Shown: piece by piece, positions 1-9,160 of the stretch | How positions within the stretch are numbered: the first letter of the stretch is position 1 | Layout of the letters: each line of letters opens with the position of its first letter | Assembly (NCBI RefSeq): GCF_001028665.1 | Contig: NZ_CP011506.1 | Span: forward strand, 49,485-113,484 | From: Burkholderia pyrrocinia | Lineage (GTDB): Bacteria; Pseudomonadota; Gammaproteobacteria; Burkholderiales; Burkholderiaceae | Reading direction: 5' to 3' | Length of the DNA stretch: 64,000 nt | Notes under the pieces: model-generated | Told to the model about the DNA's origin: nothing | Seen by the model: only the letters and a program-made list of their open reading frames with translations | The model's database searches: none | Position numbers and translations under genes: made by a program

Positions 1-3000
1 GAACGGGCGGCACGATCATCGCGAATCAGTCGGTGTCGATCACCGGCCAGAGCGTCAATAACCAGAACGTCGCAGCGCAGAATTCAGCGACCGGCGCAAC
101 GGGCGGCACGCTCGGCAACAATTCGGCGAATCAGGGTGTATCGGGTAGCACGCTGAACAAGGTCGGCGCGGCAAGCGGTTCGACCACGGTGCCGGCCCTG
201 CAATCGGTCGCAAGCGCAACCGGTGCGTTGTCGATCACGCTGCCGACGAGCGGCATGTACTCGATCCACTCCGCGCCGGGCCAACCGTATTTGATCGTCA
301 CCGATCCTCGGTTGACGAGCTATACGAATTTCATCTCGAGCGACTACATGCTTGGGGCATTGAACCTGAACCCCGCGAGCATCGAAAAGCGCTTGGGCGA
401 CGGGATGTATGAGCAGCAAATGGTGCGCAACCAGATCACGCAGTTGACGGGGCGCACCTTCCTGCCGGGCTATGCGAGCGCAGAAGACGAATATCGGGCG
501 CTGATGACGAACGGCGCGAACTACGCCAAGGAGTTTGGTCTGGTGCCGGGCATGGCGTTGAGCGCCGCGCAAATGGACGCGCTGACGAGCGATATCGTGT
601 GGTTGGTCGACCAGACCGTCACGCTGCCCGATGGCAGAACGACGCATGTGTTGGCCCCGGTCGTCTACATGGCGCAGACCCACGCGAACGACCTGCAGCC
701 GACCGGCGGCTTGATCGCGGCCGACGATGTGGAAATCCATACGGCCGGCAGCACAACGAATACGGGTGTCATCAAGGGCGGCACGAAGACTGTGCTGACC
801 GCAACCGATATCCTGAACCGCGGCGGCACAATTTCGAGTAGCGGCGCCAACGGCACGACGGTCGTGTCGGCGAGCAACGACGTGGTGAACGCGTCGGGGA
901 TGATCACCGGCAACCGGGTCGCGGTCAGCGCCGGCCGGGATATCGTCAACACGACGCTGGTTGATGCCGTGGGCGCGACCGGTGCATCGGGCGCAAGCAA
1001 GGTCAGTACAAGCCTGGTCGGTCAGCAAGGCTCGATCGCGGCGACGGGCGACCTGTCGGTTCAGGCCGGTCGCGACCTGTCGCTGCACGGTGCGAATCTG
1101 TCGGCCGGCGGAGATGCACTCGTGACGGCAGGCCGAAACATCAACGTCGATACGGTGCAGTCCACAACGAACCAGTCGATGTACCTGAACGATCAGCATC
1201 ATTGGGAAGAATCCACGACGAAGAACGTGACGAGCGGCATTACCGCGGGCGGTACCCTGGGGATGCAAAGCGGTAACGATACGACGCTTAAGGGCGCGAA
1301 TGTATCGGCCGGCAAGGATTTGTCAGTACTGGCTGGCGGCAACCTCACGGCAACGACGGTCACCGACACAGCGAAGCTCGATAACGTCGCAACCGATGGG
1401 CGCGCGCGCAAGGAAGTAGACCATACCTACGACGAAACCGCAGTCGGCACCACCTTCTCGGCTGGTCGCAATGCAGCATTGTCGGCCATCGACATCGCTG
1501 ATGCGTCGAAAGGCAATGTCACGTTGACGGGCTCGTCGGTTACGTCGGGTACCAACAGCGTGACGCCGGGCGGTGTGACGATTGCCGGCAGCGGTAACGT
1601 GACGATCAACGAAGGCCGTGAGGAACACGACAGCTACAAGAACGTCCAGACGAAGCGCGGCAGTTTCGTATCGGGTTCGACCACCAAGGAATCGCACGAC
1701 ACGCAAGCTAACATCGGTGTCGCGAGCACCGTATCGGGCGATACCGTCAGGATTCAGTCCGGCAAGGACATCACGGTTCGGGGCAGCAACGTAGTCGGCA
1801 CAAACGATGTCGATCTGTACGCGGCGCGTGACGTCAGGATCACGACTTCGCAGGATACGGTGAAGTCGGCGAACAGCTTCGAGAAAAAGGAATCGGGCCT
1901 CATGTCGAACGGAGGCATGTCGGTTTCGATCGGCACGCGCTCGATGTCGGATCAGCAGCATTCGACGGAAGTCACGAACACCGGCAGCATGGTCGGTTCC
2001 TTGAACGGTAATCTGAATGTGACCGCCGGAAGCAACCTGCACGCTACCGGTAGCACGTTGCACGCAGGTAATGACGTGTCGCTCGAAGGCAAGACTGTCA
2101 AGATCGATTCGGCTTACGACACGATGAGTCAGGCGGAACAGCAGCAATACCGACAGGCTGGCGTGACGGTCGGCGTGACCAGCCCCGTCATCGCCTTGGC
2201 ACAGACCGGCAGGCAGATGGTCGAAGCGGCCGGCAAAACCAAGGGCGATGCACGTCTGACCGCGCTGGCGGCCGCAACGACGGGCCTTGCTGCGAAGAAC
2301 GCCTATGATGCAACGGGCGGCGGCGATCCGTCGGCACTCGGCAAGACCGTCGGTATCAATATTTCCGTCGGCGCGAGCAAGAGCGACAACCAGTCGCAAT
2401 CGCAAGCGAGTACGGCAGTCGGTAGTACGGTGTCGGCTGGCCGCAACGTATCGATAAAGGCAACGGGCGCTGGTGCCGATAGCAATATCGACGTAATCGG
2501 TAGTACGATTTCGGCCGGTGGCAACGCTAAGCTTGCCGCAGACGGCAAGGTGAATCTGGAAGCGGCTGAAAGTACCAGCAGCCAGTCATCGAAAAATAGT
2601 GGCGGAAGCTTCGGCGTCGGCGTGTCGATTGGGGGCGGTAAGCAGAATGGAATTGCATTCACGGCTGGCGTCGCGGGCAATCGAGGAAACACCGATGGCA
2701 ATTCAACCGCTTGGACGAATACGCACGTCACGGCAGGCGACACGCTGACGATTCAATCCGGCGGCGATACGAACATCAAGGGTGCGGTCGCGTCCGGCAA
2801 GCAAGTCGTCGCAGACGTGGGCGGCAACCTGAACGTCGAGAGCTTGCAGGACACCGACCATTACAATTCGAAGCAACAAGGCGCAGGCGTATCGGTCAGC
2901 GTGTGCGTGCCGCCGTTGTGTGCCGGCCCGTCGAGTGTATCGGGCAACATCAGTCAGCAGAAGATGAACAGCGACTACGCGTCGGTCGCCGAACAGTCGG

Positions 3001-4931
3001 GCATTAAGGCTGGCGACGGCGGTTATCAGGTCGATGTAAAGGGAAATACGGACCTGAAAGGTGGCGTGATCGCAAGTAACGACAAGGCTGTACAGGACGG
3101 CAAGAACAGCCTGACGACGGCGACGCTGACGACGAGCGATATCCTGAATCATGCGTCTTACGACGCGTCGTCGGTCGGGATTTCTGGCGGTTACGGCGGC
3201 GGCATCGGCAAGAACCAAAAGGGAACGGCCGATAACGTAAATCCTGTTGCCGGCACGAACCTCCCGGATCGCGGCGGATTTTCCGCTACTCCCCCGATTG
3301 CGTTGAGCGCATCGGACAATGCGAGTTCAACCACGCGTAGCGGGATCAGTGGCGGTTCGCTCAAGATCACCGACAACGTCAAGCAACAGCAGATGACTGG
3401 CAAGTCTGCCGACGAGACAGTCGCGAGCGTCAATCGCGATACGTCGAATACGGGCGGCACGCTCGCGCCTATTTTCGACAAGGACAAGGTGCAGGCCGGG
3501 TTTGATATCACCAGTCAGTTCATCAATCAGGCTGGCACGTTTGTCGATAATCGGTTAAAGGAAGCGGATGCAGCAAAAGCGGCATCGAAGAATCTCGACC
3601 TGACGCCCGAACAACGGGCAGCAGCGCAGCAGAAAGCCGATCAGTTGATGGCAGATTGGGGGCCGGGTGGGACCTACCGGCAGGTACTGTCGGCGTTGAC
3701 GGCAGCAGCAGGCGGCAACGTCACGGGTAGCAGCGGACAGTTTGTTCAAGCTGGCGTCGTGAACTACTTGCAACAACAGGGCGCGTCGTACATCGGTGAT
3801 CTTGTCAAGACGGGCGCGGTCACGGAAGGCAGTCCGCTGCACGCAGCAATGCATGCGATTGTGGCCTGTGCTGGCGCGGCTGCAAGTAGTCAGAATTGCG
3901 GCGCTGGTGCGATGGGGGCAGCGACGTCGAGCCTGTTGAGCAATCTGTTCACCGATAGTCCGAACGAAACCGCGACGGAGAAGCAGGCCAAGGGGAACCT
4001 GATTTCCAGTATTGTCGCGGGCGTTGCCACCGCTGGCGGACTGAACGCAGCGACAGCAACGACGGCGGGTCAAACGGAAGTCGAAAACAACTTCCTCACG
4101 CAGCCGGAGCAGACCGCACGCTCGTTGGCGAAAATCAGTTGTTCGACGGCAGCCGATCCGTCGGTGTGTAACCAGAAGGTCAAGCAGCAGTATGGCAAGC
4201 TCTGGGAAGCGAACGAAGCCAAGGTAAAGGACTGCGCCAGTGCCGATGCATGTAAGGCCGTGCTTACCGATCTTCGGCAGCAGCAAGTCGAATACGGTGC
4301 TCGCGAAAACGAACTGCAACAGAAGCTTCGGAATACCGGGAGCCTGTCTGCCGCCGAGATGGACGAGCTGCTGAATCTCAAGTCGTCCGACACGAATTTG
4401 ATGTCGCTCCGTACAGCAGCGCTTCAGAGCTACACGCGCTATGCTGGTATGGATGCGCTCAAGTCGTTGCAGGGGTCGGAGCTGATTGCGGAGCTTGGGA
4501 TCGGAGCGTCGCCGGGTGCTGGCTACGGCGTGGCGGCGGCCATTACTGGCGTTGGTCGCAATGGGTTACCCCTGATTAACGGGCGCTACCCAATTAATAG
4601 CAAATACGCGGACCAGCAGTTTCCGATGGACAAACTTCCCACCGAAATTCAGCAGAAGTATCCGCAAGGAGTCAAGTTCAACTCGCAGGGATTCCCCGAC
4701 TTTGCGCCATACGCGAAGGCGCGAGTCGATGTCGTCGATTTGACGGGGGACTATAATAAAGATGCTGCACTCTCAAATCAGGCGGCAGGGTTTACGAAGA
4801 CGCCCAGTGGCTATGTATGGCATCACGTCGAAAATGCCGGGACGATGCTCCTGATTCCCCAAGACCTGCATGATGCGATTCGCCATACCGGAGGCAGTGC
4901 CGTTCTAAAGCCGCCCCCAGGAGCTCAATGA
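1..4931 (+). CDS. cdiA: CdiA/BcpA-type filamentous haemagglutinin exoprotein with WHH nuclease C-terminus (5' truncated)
   Basis: The frame is open from base 3, so the N-terminus lies outside the window; about 1640 residues are visible. Most of it is degenerate beta-helix haemagglutinin repeat, rich in G, S, T, N and D (recurring patterns such as SAGRDLS, SAGGNAK). A VENN motif (4080-4091) marks the usual boundary between the conserved stalk and the variable toxin in CDI proteins. The last ~60 residues contain TPSGYVWHHVENAG followed by LIPQDLHDAIRHTGG, the signature of the WHH branch of HNH/EndoVII nucleases. Inferred role: a contact-delivered DNase-like toxin exported by CdiB and neutralised by the next gene, whose ATG overlaps this stop codon. 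Base composition falls towards AT near the 3' end, as usual for exchanged toxin tips. Confidence 0.92.
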   Translation, partial: TGGTIIANQSVSITGQSVNNQNVAAQNSATGATGGTLGNNSANQGVSGSTLNKVGAASGSTTVPALQSVASATGALSITLPTSGMYSIHSAPGQPYLIVTDPRLTSYTNFISSDYMLGALNLNPASIEKRLGDGMYEQQMVRNQITQLTGRTFLPGYASAEDEYRALMTNGANYAKEFGLVPGMALSAAQMDALTSDIVWLVDQTVTLPDGRTTHVLAPVVYMAQTHANDLQPTGGLIAADDVEIHTAGSTTNTGVIKGGTKTVLTATDILNRGGTISSSGANGTTVVSASNDVVNASGMITGNRVAVSAGRDIVNTTLVDAVGATGASGASKVSTSLVGQQGSIAATGDLSVQAGRDLSLHGANLSAGGDALVTAGRNINVDTVQSTTNQSMYLNDQHHWEESTTKNVTSGITAGGTLGMQSGNDTTLKGANVSAGKDLSVLAGGNLTATTVTDTAKLDNVATDGRARKEVDHTYDETAVGTTFSAGRNAALSAIDIADASKGNVTLTGSSVTSGTNSVTPGGVTIAGSGNVTINEGREEHDSYKNVQTKRGSFVSGSTTKESHDTQANIGVASTVSGDTVRIQSGKDITVRGSNVVGTNDVDLYAARDVRITTSQDTVKSANSFEKKESGLMSNGGMSVSIGTRSMSDQQHSTEVTNTGSMVGSLNGNLNVTAGSNLHATGSTLHAGNDVSLEGKTVKIDSAYDTMSQAEQQQYRQAGVTVGVTSPVIALAQTGRQMVEAAGKTKGDARLTALAAATTGLAAKNAYDATGGGDPSALGKTVGINISVGASKSDNQSQSQASTAVGSTVSAGRNVSIKATGAGADSNIDVIGSTISAGGNAKLAADGKVNLEAAESTSSQSSKNSGGSFGVGVSIGGGKQNGIAFTAGVAGNRGNTDGNSTAWTNTHVTAGDTLTIQSGGDTNIKGAVASGKQVVADVGGNLNVESLQDTDHYNSKQQGAGVSVSVCVPPLCAGPSSVSGNISQQKMNSDYASVAEQSGIKAGDGGYQVDVKGNTDLKGGVIASNDKAVQDGKNSLTTATLTTSDILNHASYDASSVGISGGYGGGIGKNQKGTADNVNPVAGTNLPDRGGFSATPPIALSASDNASSTTRSGISGGSLKITDNVKQQQMTGKSADETVASVNRDTSNTGGTLAPIFDKDKVQAGFDITSQFINQAGTFVDNRLKEADAAKAASKNLDLTPEQRAAAQQKADQLMADWGPGGTYRQVLSALTAAAGGNVTGSSGQFVQAGVVNYLQQQGASYIGDLVKTGAVTEGSPLHAAMHAIVACAGAAASSQNCGAGAMGAATSSLLSNLFTDSPNETATEKQAKGNLISSIVAGVATAGGLNAATATTAGQTEVENNFLTQPEQTARSLAKISCSTAADPSVCNQKVKQQYGKLWEANEAKVKDCASADACKAVLTDLRQQQVEYGARENELQQKLRNTGSLSAAEMDELLNLKSSDTNLMSLRTAALQSYTRYAGMDALKSLQGSELIAELGIGASPGAGYGVAAAITGVGRNGLPLINGRYPINSKYADQQFPMDKLPTEIQQKYPQGVKFNSQGFPDFAPYAKARVDVVDLTGDYNKDAALSNQAAGFTKTPSGYVWHHVENAGTMLLIPQDLHDAIRHTGGSAVLKPPPGAQ

Positions 4932-5428
4932 TGATTATTAAGACACGCAACGCATTGCCTGCGCCGACACCTGAAGCTATTGCTAAGGTCGAGCGCGAAA
5001 TTGGAAGGACGCTTCCGTCCGAGTATATAGAAATTCTGAAGAAACTAAACGGAGCTTATTTTGACTCAAATGCGTTTGATATTCCGGGTGGGGGTGGTTC
5101 TGGAATTGGTCAATTTATTCCGTTTGATAAGATTCATCAAAATATCGGATATATGGAGCAGACTGAGGTTTCGGGCTATTTCCCAATAGCTCACGCCGAA
5201 GGTGGAAACTATGTTTGCATATCACTTCATGACGGTGATTATGGGTGCATTTATTTCTGGGATCATGAAATTCCCGGGTATGAGGCTTTGTCGAAGGTTG
5301 GGAGTTCATTGGTTGTATTTTTGGATTCCCTTCGTCCATTTAAGCCCGAGGAAATTTATCTCGATCCGGCCCGAGTTAAGAGTGTTTGGGTAGATCCTGA
5401 ATTTCTAAAGAATTTAAAAGATGATTAA
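4928..5428 (+). CDS. cdiI: SUKH (SMI1/KNR4)-family CDI immunity protein
   Basis: This 166-residue soluble protein has the SUKH pattern: an N-terminal helix with IAKVEREIGRTLPSEYIEIL followed by a glycine-rich strand region and a FIPFDKI-like segment. SUKH proteins are common immunity partners of nuclease toxins, and this one directly follows a WHH nuclease, so CdiI is the natural assignment. Two start codons stand in tandem (4928 and 4931); the first overlaps the cdiA stop, which implies translational coupling. The gene is much richer in A+T than its neighbours, consistent with independent acquisition of the toxin-tip and immunity pair. Specific binding to this toxin is inferred from position. 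Confidence 0.88.
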   Translation: MMIIKTRNALPAPTPEAIAKVEREIGRTLPSEYIEILKKLNGAYFDSNAFDIPGGGGSGIGQFIPFDKIHQNIGYMEQTEVSGYFPIAHAEGGNYVCISLHDGDYGCIYFWDHEIPGYEALSKVGSSLVVFLDSLRPFKPEEIYLDPARVKSVWVDPEFLKNLKDD

Positions 5429-5491
5429 AGAATAAAATTGATATGCCAATTAAAGGGCGCGCTACGAACGGCGTCTCGGGATCAATAAATA

Positions 5492-7252
5492 ATGAAAACG
5501 CTTTTGCGGCTAACGACGATACCAATTACGGCTTTGGTGTCGCTCGCAGTACACGCACAGCAAGCTCCCACGGTTGAAGATCGGGCAGCCGCCGCACGTG
5601 CGAACGCTGAACAAGATCGGCAAGCACAACAACAACGTGACGCGCAGCAACGTGACGCGGCAGTGCGTGCGCCTTCCGTGCGGTCGGAAGTGCCACGTGT
5701 CGAAACGTATCCTCCACTACCGGTCGAACAGCCGTGTTTTCGTATCGACCGTTTCACGCTCGACGTCCCTGATTCCTTGACTGTATCCGTGAAGGCGCAA
5801 GGCGCGTCCGCGCTGCCGATGGATCGATTCGCCTTCGCGCGCGAATGGCTCGCTCACTATTCCGGCCAGTGCGTCGGGAAGCAAGGCATAGATACGATCG
5901 TCAAGGGACTGTCACGTGCGATCTTGGCGCGCGGCTACATCACGACGCGTGTCCTACTGTCGGAACAGGACCTGTCGACGGGGACGCTGAAGCTGGCGCT
6001 GGTGCCCGGCGTAATCCGGCATGTGCGGCTTGCGGACGAGAAGCTGCGCGGCACCTGGAAGACCGCGTTCCCGACCGGCGACGGTGAACTATTGAACCTG
6101 CGCGACCTCGAACAGGGCCTCGAGCAGATGAAGCGCGTGACGAGCCAGGACGTGTCGATGCAGATCGTGCCGGCCGACGTGCCGGGGGAGAGCAATGTCG
6201 TCCTCGACGTGAAGCGGGGTAAGCCGTGGACCGTCGTCGCCTCGATCGACAATTCGGGCACACGCGCGACTGGCAAGCTGCAGGGCAATCTCGCGATTGG
6301 CATCGATAACCCGCTTGGCTTGAACGACGTATTCAACGTCGGCGTCAGCCAAGACCTCGAATTCGGCGACAAGCGCCTTGGGTCACATGGCTGGAACGGC
6401 TTCTATTCGATTCCGTGGGGCTACTGGACCGCGACGCTGGCCGCGTACACGAACACCTACTATCAACAGATTGCGGGCGTGAACCAGACGTTTGTCGCGA
6501 GCGGCAATTCAAAGACGCTAGATTTCAAGCTGTCCCGCGTACTGCTACGCAGTCAAAACGACGTGTTCGGCGGATACGCCCGTCTGTCGCGGCGCTTCGG
6601 TGAAAGCTTCATCGAAGACACGGAAATCACGCAGCAGCGCCGCAACAACACGGCTATTGAATTCGGCCTGACCGATCGTCATTACTTCGACGGTGCACAG
6701 TTCGACGGTACGCTCGCCTATCGTCAGGGTGTCGGCGGACTCGGTGCGCGGGACGACATACTCGCAGCTGGCGGCGGCCCGACCTACCGCTATCGAATGG
6801 CGGTACTGGATGCGAATCTGTCGGTGCCGTTCGCGATCGCAAAGCAGCCGTTCCGGTATGTGACTAGCGTTCATGGCCAGTACACCGGCAACACGCTGTA
6901 CTACATCGACGATCTGACGATTGGCAGCCGCTACACGGTTCGCGGCTTCGACGGCGAAACGATGCTCGCTGCGACGCGTGGTTTCTATTGGCGCAACGAG
7001 CTACAGGCGCCGATCGGGCAGTCGGGCCAGGCAGTTTACGCAGGCATCGACTACGGCCGCGTGTGGGGCCCGCAGCCGGTCGTGCTGGTCGGAACGCAGC
7101 TTGCCGGTGCGGTGATCGGTGTCAAGGGCAGCGTCGCGACGCGTTACGGTGGGTTCGGCTACGACCTGTTCGCCGGCACGCCGGTGTACAAGCCGTCCGG
7201 GTTTCCGACGGCCCGGGTCACGCTGGGATTTCAGGTGACGGCCCAGTTCTGA
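5492..7252 (+). CDS. cdiB: CdiB/FhaC-type two-partner secretion outer-membrane transporter
   Basis: A 586-residue protein with an N-terminal signal peptide (first ~22 residues ending VHA), a short proline and glutamine-rich linker, POTRA-type sequence starting near FRIDRFTLDV, and a C-terminal Omp85-like beta-barrel. The VRGF motif that marks the lid-lock loop of this family is present near residue 480 (YTVRGFDGE). The last residue is Phe, as in outer-membrane proteins. Members export the TpsA partner across the outer membrane, here CdiA. The order cdiA-cdiI-cdiB is the Burkholderia arrangement; in enterobacteria cdiB comes first. A 63-bp AT-rich gap separates it from cdiI, and its stop overlaps the start of the next gene. 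Confidence 0.93.
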   Translation: MKTLLRLTTIPITALVSLAVHAQQAPTVEDRAAAARANAEQDRQAQQQRDAQQRDAAVRAPSVRSEVPRVETYPPLPVEQPCFRIDRFTLDVPDSLTVSVKAQGASALPMDRFAFAREWLAHYSGQCVGKQGIDTIVKGLSRAILARGYITTRVLLSEQDLSTGTLKLALVPGVIRHVRLADEKLRGTWKTAFPTGDGELLNLRDLEQGLEQMKRVTSQDVSMQIVPADVPGESNVVLDVKRGKPWTVVASIDNSGTRATGKLQGNLAIGIDNPLGLNDVFNVGVSQDLEFGDKRLGSHGWNGFYSIPWGYWTATLAAYTNTYYQQIAGVNQTFVASGNSKTLDFKLSRVLLRSQNDVFGGYARLSRRFGESFIEDTEITQQRRNNTAIEFGLTDRHYFDGAQFDGTLAYRQGVGGLGARDDILAAGGGPTYRYRMAVLDANLSVPFAIAKQPFRYVTSVHGQYTGNTLYYIDDLTIGSRYTVRGFDGETMLAATRGFYWRNELQAPIGQSGQAVYAGIDYGRVWGPQPVVLVGTQLAGAVIGVKGSVATRYGGFGYDLFAGTPVYKPSGFPTARVTLGFQVTAQF

Positions 7253-8304
7253 TGAAAGCGCGATTGAGTGGAACGGCGCGTCAAGGCCCCGATGACGTCG
7301 GCGAAGACACTGAGCTTACGGCATTTCTGACCGAGCAAATCGCCGCGATCTTGTCCGAAAGCCACGATCCGCGTCCCTGCTGCCCGCGTTGTGGCGGCAG
7401 CCACATTAATAGCGCGGGATTCAGGACGCGCCCCGTTGGTCGACTTCCGATGTTCGAGTGCCAGACGTGCCGGCGCTACTTCAGTCGCACGGTCGGCACG
7501 CCGCTCGGTGAAAAGCACCTCAAGAAGCTCGATCTGTTCGTGTCTCTGCTATCACGGCCGATTTCGTGCGTCGACGCCGGTGAACGGATGGGAAGCCTGT
7601 CAACCGACATTGGAAAACGCGTAATGGCCTGGCGCACGTGGCTGTTGCAGATCGATTCGACCGGAGAGTGGGAGCGACGGGTTAGGCTCGGCGGGCGCCC
7701 AACGGAGCTGGATCCTGCACCGCTGCTCTTTCAAGAGATCGGAGCGAGCGAAGATCTCGTTTTGACTGCCAGGCTCACACACGCGTTCGACGAACTGAAT
7801 TCGCTCAGTCATCGGCCGCCAGCGTGCCCGGACTGTGGTAGTCGCAAAACGCGTTTCGATGAATGTCCGAATGGAGCATTTCCGCGCTTTAAGTGCGCAA
7901 ATTGCCGAATCAGATTCACCCGGCGCCGAGGCACGCCGTTCGTCAATACAAAGATGAGTTCGCTCGAACGCATGCGCCTGTTCATTCGACACCTGTCGTT
8001 GCCGCTCTCGGTTATGCAGGCGGCGGATCTCGTCGGTACAAGCCACGGGATGATCCAGAAATGGAGCACGATGTTCACGGAATTCGCGGACCGACTGGCG
8101 CCGAGCGGCAGTTTGTCGGCACGGATGCGGTTGGGCATCGAACCCACTGAGACGACGCCATGCCCGTTCTGCGGCCGCGTCGGCAGCGCCCAGCACACCG
8201 ACGTTCGTGGCTGGTCGTGCGGCGGATGCGGCCGGCTGTTTTCGATGCGGCGCGAGGTAGTCGATCGTGATGGCCAGTTGCATATCGTGGCCGGTGAGGC
8301 GTAA
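7252..8304 (+). CDS. DUF746-like protein with three zinc-ribbon modules
   Basis: The start ATG at 7252 shares one base with the cdiB stop (TGATG), so translation is probably coupled; the open frame extends further upstream only inside cdiB. The 350-residue product has three four-cysteine ribbon-like modules: CPRCGG with CQTC near residues 43-75, CPDCGS with CANC in the middle, and CPFCGR with CGGC near the C-terminus. Between them are helical segments resembling the N-terminal DNA-recognition part of IS1/IS1595-type transposases (RTVGTPL, RRGTPFVNTKM). I associate this with DUF746 proteins of Burkholderia and Ralstonia, which I recall as transposon-linked. No catalytic triad is visible, so a DNA-binding role is likelier than transposition. 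Confidence in the family name is moderate. Confidence 0.72.
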   Translation: MKARLSGTARQGPDDVGEDTELTAFLTEQIAAILSESHDPRPCCPRCGGSHINSAGFRTRPVGRLPMFECQTCRRYFSRTVGTPLGEKHLKKLDLFVSLLSRPISCVDAGERMGSLSTDIGKRVMAWRTWLLQIDSTGEWERRVRLGGRPTELDPAPLLFQEIGASEDLVLTARLTHAFDELNSLSHRPPACPDCGSRKTRFDECPNGAFPRFKCANCRIRFTRRRGTPFVNTKMSSLERMRLFIRHLSLPLSVMQAADLVGTSHGMIQKWSTMFTEFADRLAPSGSLSARMRLGIEPTETTPCPFCGRVGSAQHTDVRGWSCGGCGRLFSMRREVVDRDGQLHIVAGEA

Positions 8305-8358
8305 CGTGCTCAGAATTCTGGTCGACGTGAGATCGAGCGCGAGAACGAAGAGTGAAAC

Positions 8359-8862
8359 ATGAGAAAGCAAGGCGTATCCCGCAACACGCGACCGGCGCGC
8401 ACGAAAGAGATGTTGCTGCCACTGCCGACCGCGAACGTACATGCGCTCTCGCTGGAAAACCACCTGGCGCTGGCGACTATTCGAGCCGGGCGCGGTGATT
8501 TCGATCAGATCTGTTGCCTGATCCGAGTCGTCTACCTCGCGTACCTTCTGCGGCGCGAGACCGCCGCAGGAGCGGAACAAGGGCCATACCGGACTGCGGA
8601 GACCGCGCTCGACGCGTGCATCAAGCGGATCGAAGACGATCAACCCTGCCTGTTACTCGATCACGAACAGTTGGTGGTCGAACGCGTGCTTGTGCTGCAC
8701 GATGGACAATTGGCGGCCGTGCCGAAGTTTCGCTATCTGGAGGCCTGGGACGAGTTGCAGCGCTTCATCAAAAGCGGCAAAGATTCACCGATTCCGTCGG
8801 AGGCCGGATACAGCTGTCATGCTCTGTCAAAGCCAGAATCAAATGTCCGGGCCGGACATTAA
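8359..8862 (+). CDS. Hypothetical protein (Burkholderia small conserved family)
   Basis: A 167-residue soluble protein with a conserved-looking core, LSLENHLALATIRAGRGDFDQICCLIRVVYLAYLL, followed by an acidic helix and an EQLVVERVLVLHDGQLAAVPKFRYLEAW segment. Similar proteins in Burkholderia are, from memory, sometimes labelled Fis-family regulators, but I see no helix-turn-helix and would not assign that function. It lies 54 bp after the zinc-ribbon gene on the same strand, with only a weak ribosome binding site. A near-perfect palindrome overlaps its stop codon (8842-8860). Confidence 0.6.
   Translation: MRKQGVSRNTRPARTKEMLLPLPTANVHALSLENHLALATIRAGRGDFDQICCLIRVVYLAYLLRRETAAGAEQGPYRTAETALDACIKRIEDDQPCLLLDHEQLVVERVLVLHDGQLAAVPKFRYLEAWDELQRFIKSGKDSPIPSEAGYSCHALSKPESNVRAGH
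8842..8860. promoter_or_regulatory. 19-bp palindrome overlapping a stop codon
   Basis: AATGTCCGG, one central G, then CCGGACATT: two perfect 9-base arms. It covers the last codons of the upstream gene and lies 64 bp before the start of the 55-residue membrane-protein gene. The size and tight symmetry fit an operator for a dimeric repressor. No T-tract follows, so a terminator is less likely. Confidence 0.45.
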
Positions 8863-8923
8863 TAAATGGCCGTTACATGCTCTCCGTCGCTAGTATCTGT
8901 TATGTAAAATGGAGTCCTGAATA

Positions 8924-9091
8924 ATGCAACAGCCGAAATCGGTCCCTTCACTCGCGCTCTACGCAGTTGGTCTTGTCGTGATGATCGCCTGCATCATGAT
9001 TGTCCACGAAGGGCCGCTGCGCATCGTCGGCAGCTTTGCGAGCTGGACTCAGCGTGTATTCCTGGGCGTCGGCGCCGATCACACAAACTGA
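8924..9091 (+). CDS. Small single-pass membrane protein
   Basis: A 55-residue frame starting MQQPKSVPSLALYAVGLVVMIA. It has one hydrophobic helix (about residues 9-26) and a short amphipathic tail (SFASWTQRVFLGVG). A GGAG sequence at 8911-8914 lies about nine bases before the ATG and supports the start. No family recognised. It is followed within 70 bp by another small gene on the same strand. Confidence 0.5.
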   Translation: MQQPKSVPSLALYAVGLVVMIACIMIVHEGPLRIVGSFASWTQRVFLGVGADHTN

Positions 9092-9160
9092 CCGACGCAG
9101 CGTGCGCTGCCGACCACCACGATTTTGCTTCCGACGGCCGTTGAATAGGGAGCACTGACG

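Noticed and set aside
84..1268. 394-residue open frame antisense to cdiA
   Set aside because: It is a shadow of the repeat-rich cdiA coding strand: arginine and histidine-rich translation, no ribosome site and no recognisable domain.
5443..5577. 44-residue frame between cdiI and cdiB (MPIKGRATNGVSG)
   Set aside because: Most of it overlaps the cdiB start in another frame and it lacks a clear ribosome binding site; a BcpO-like gene could not be supported.
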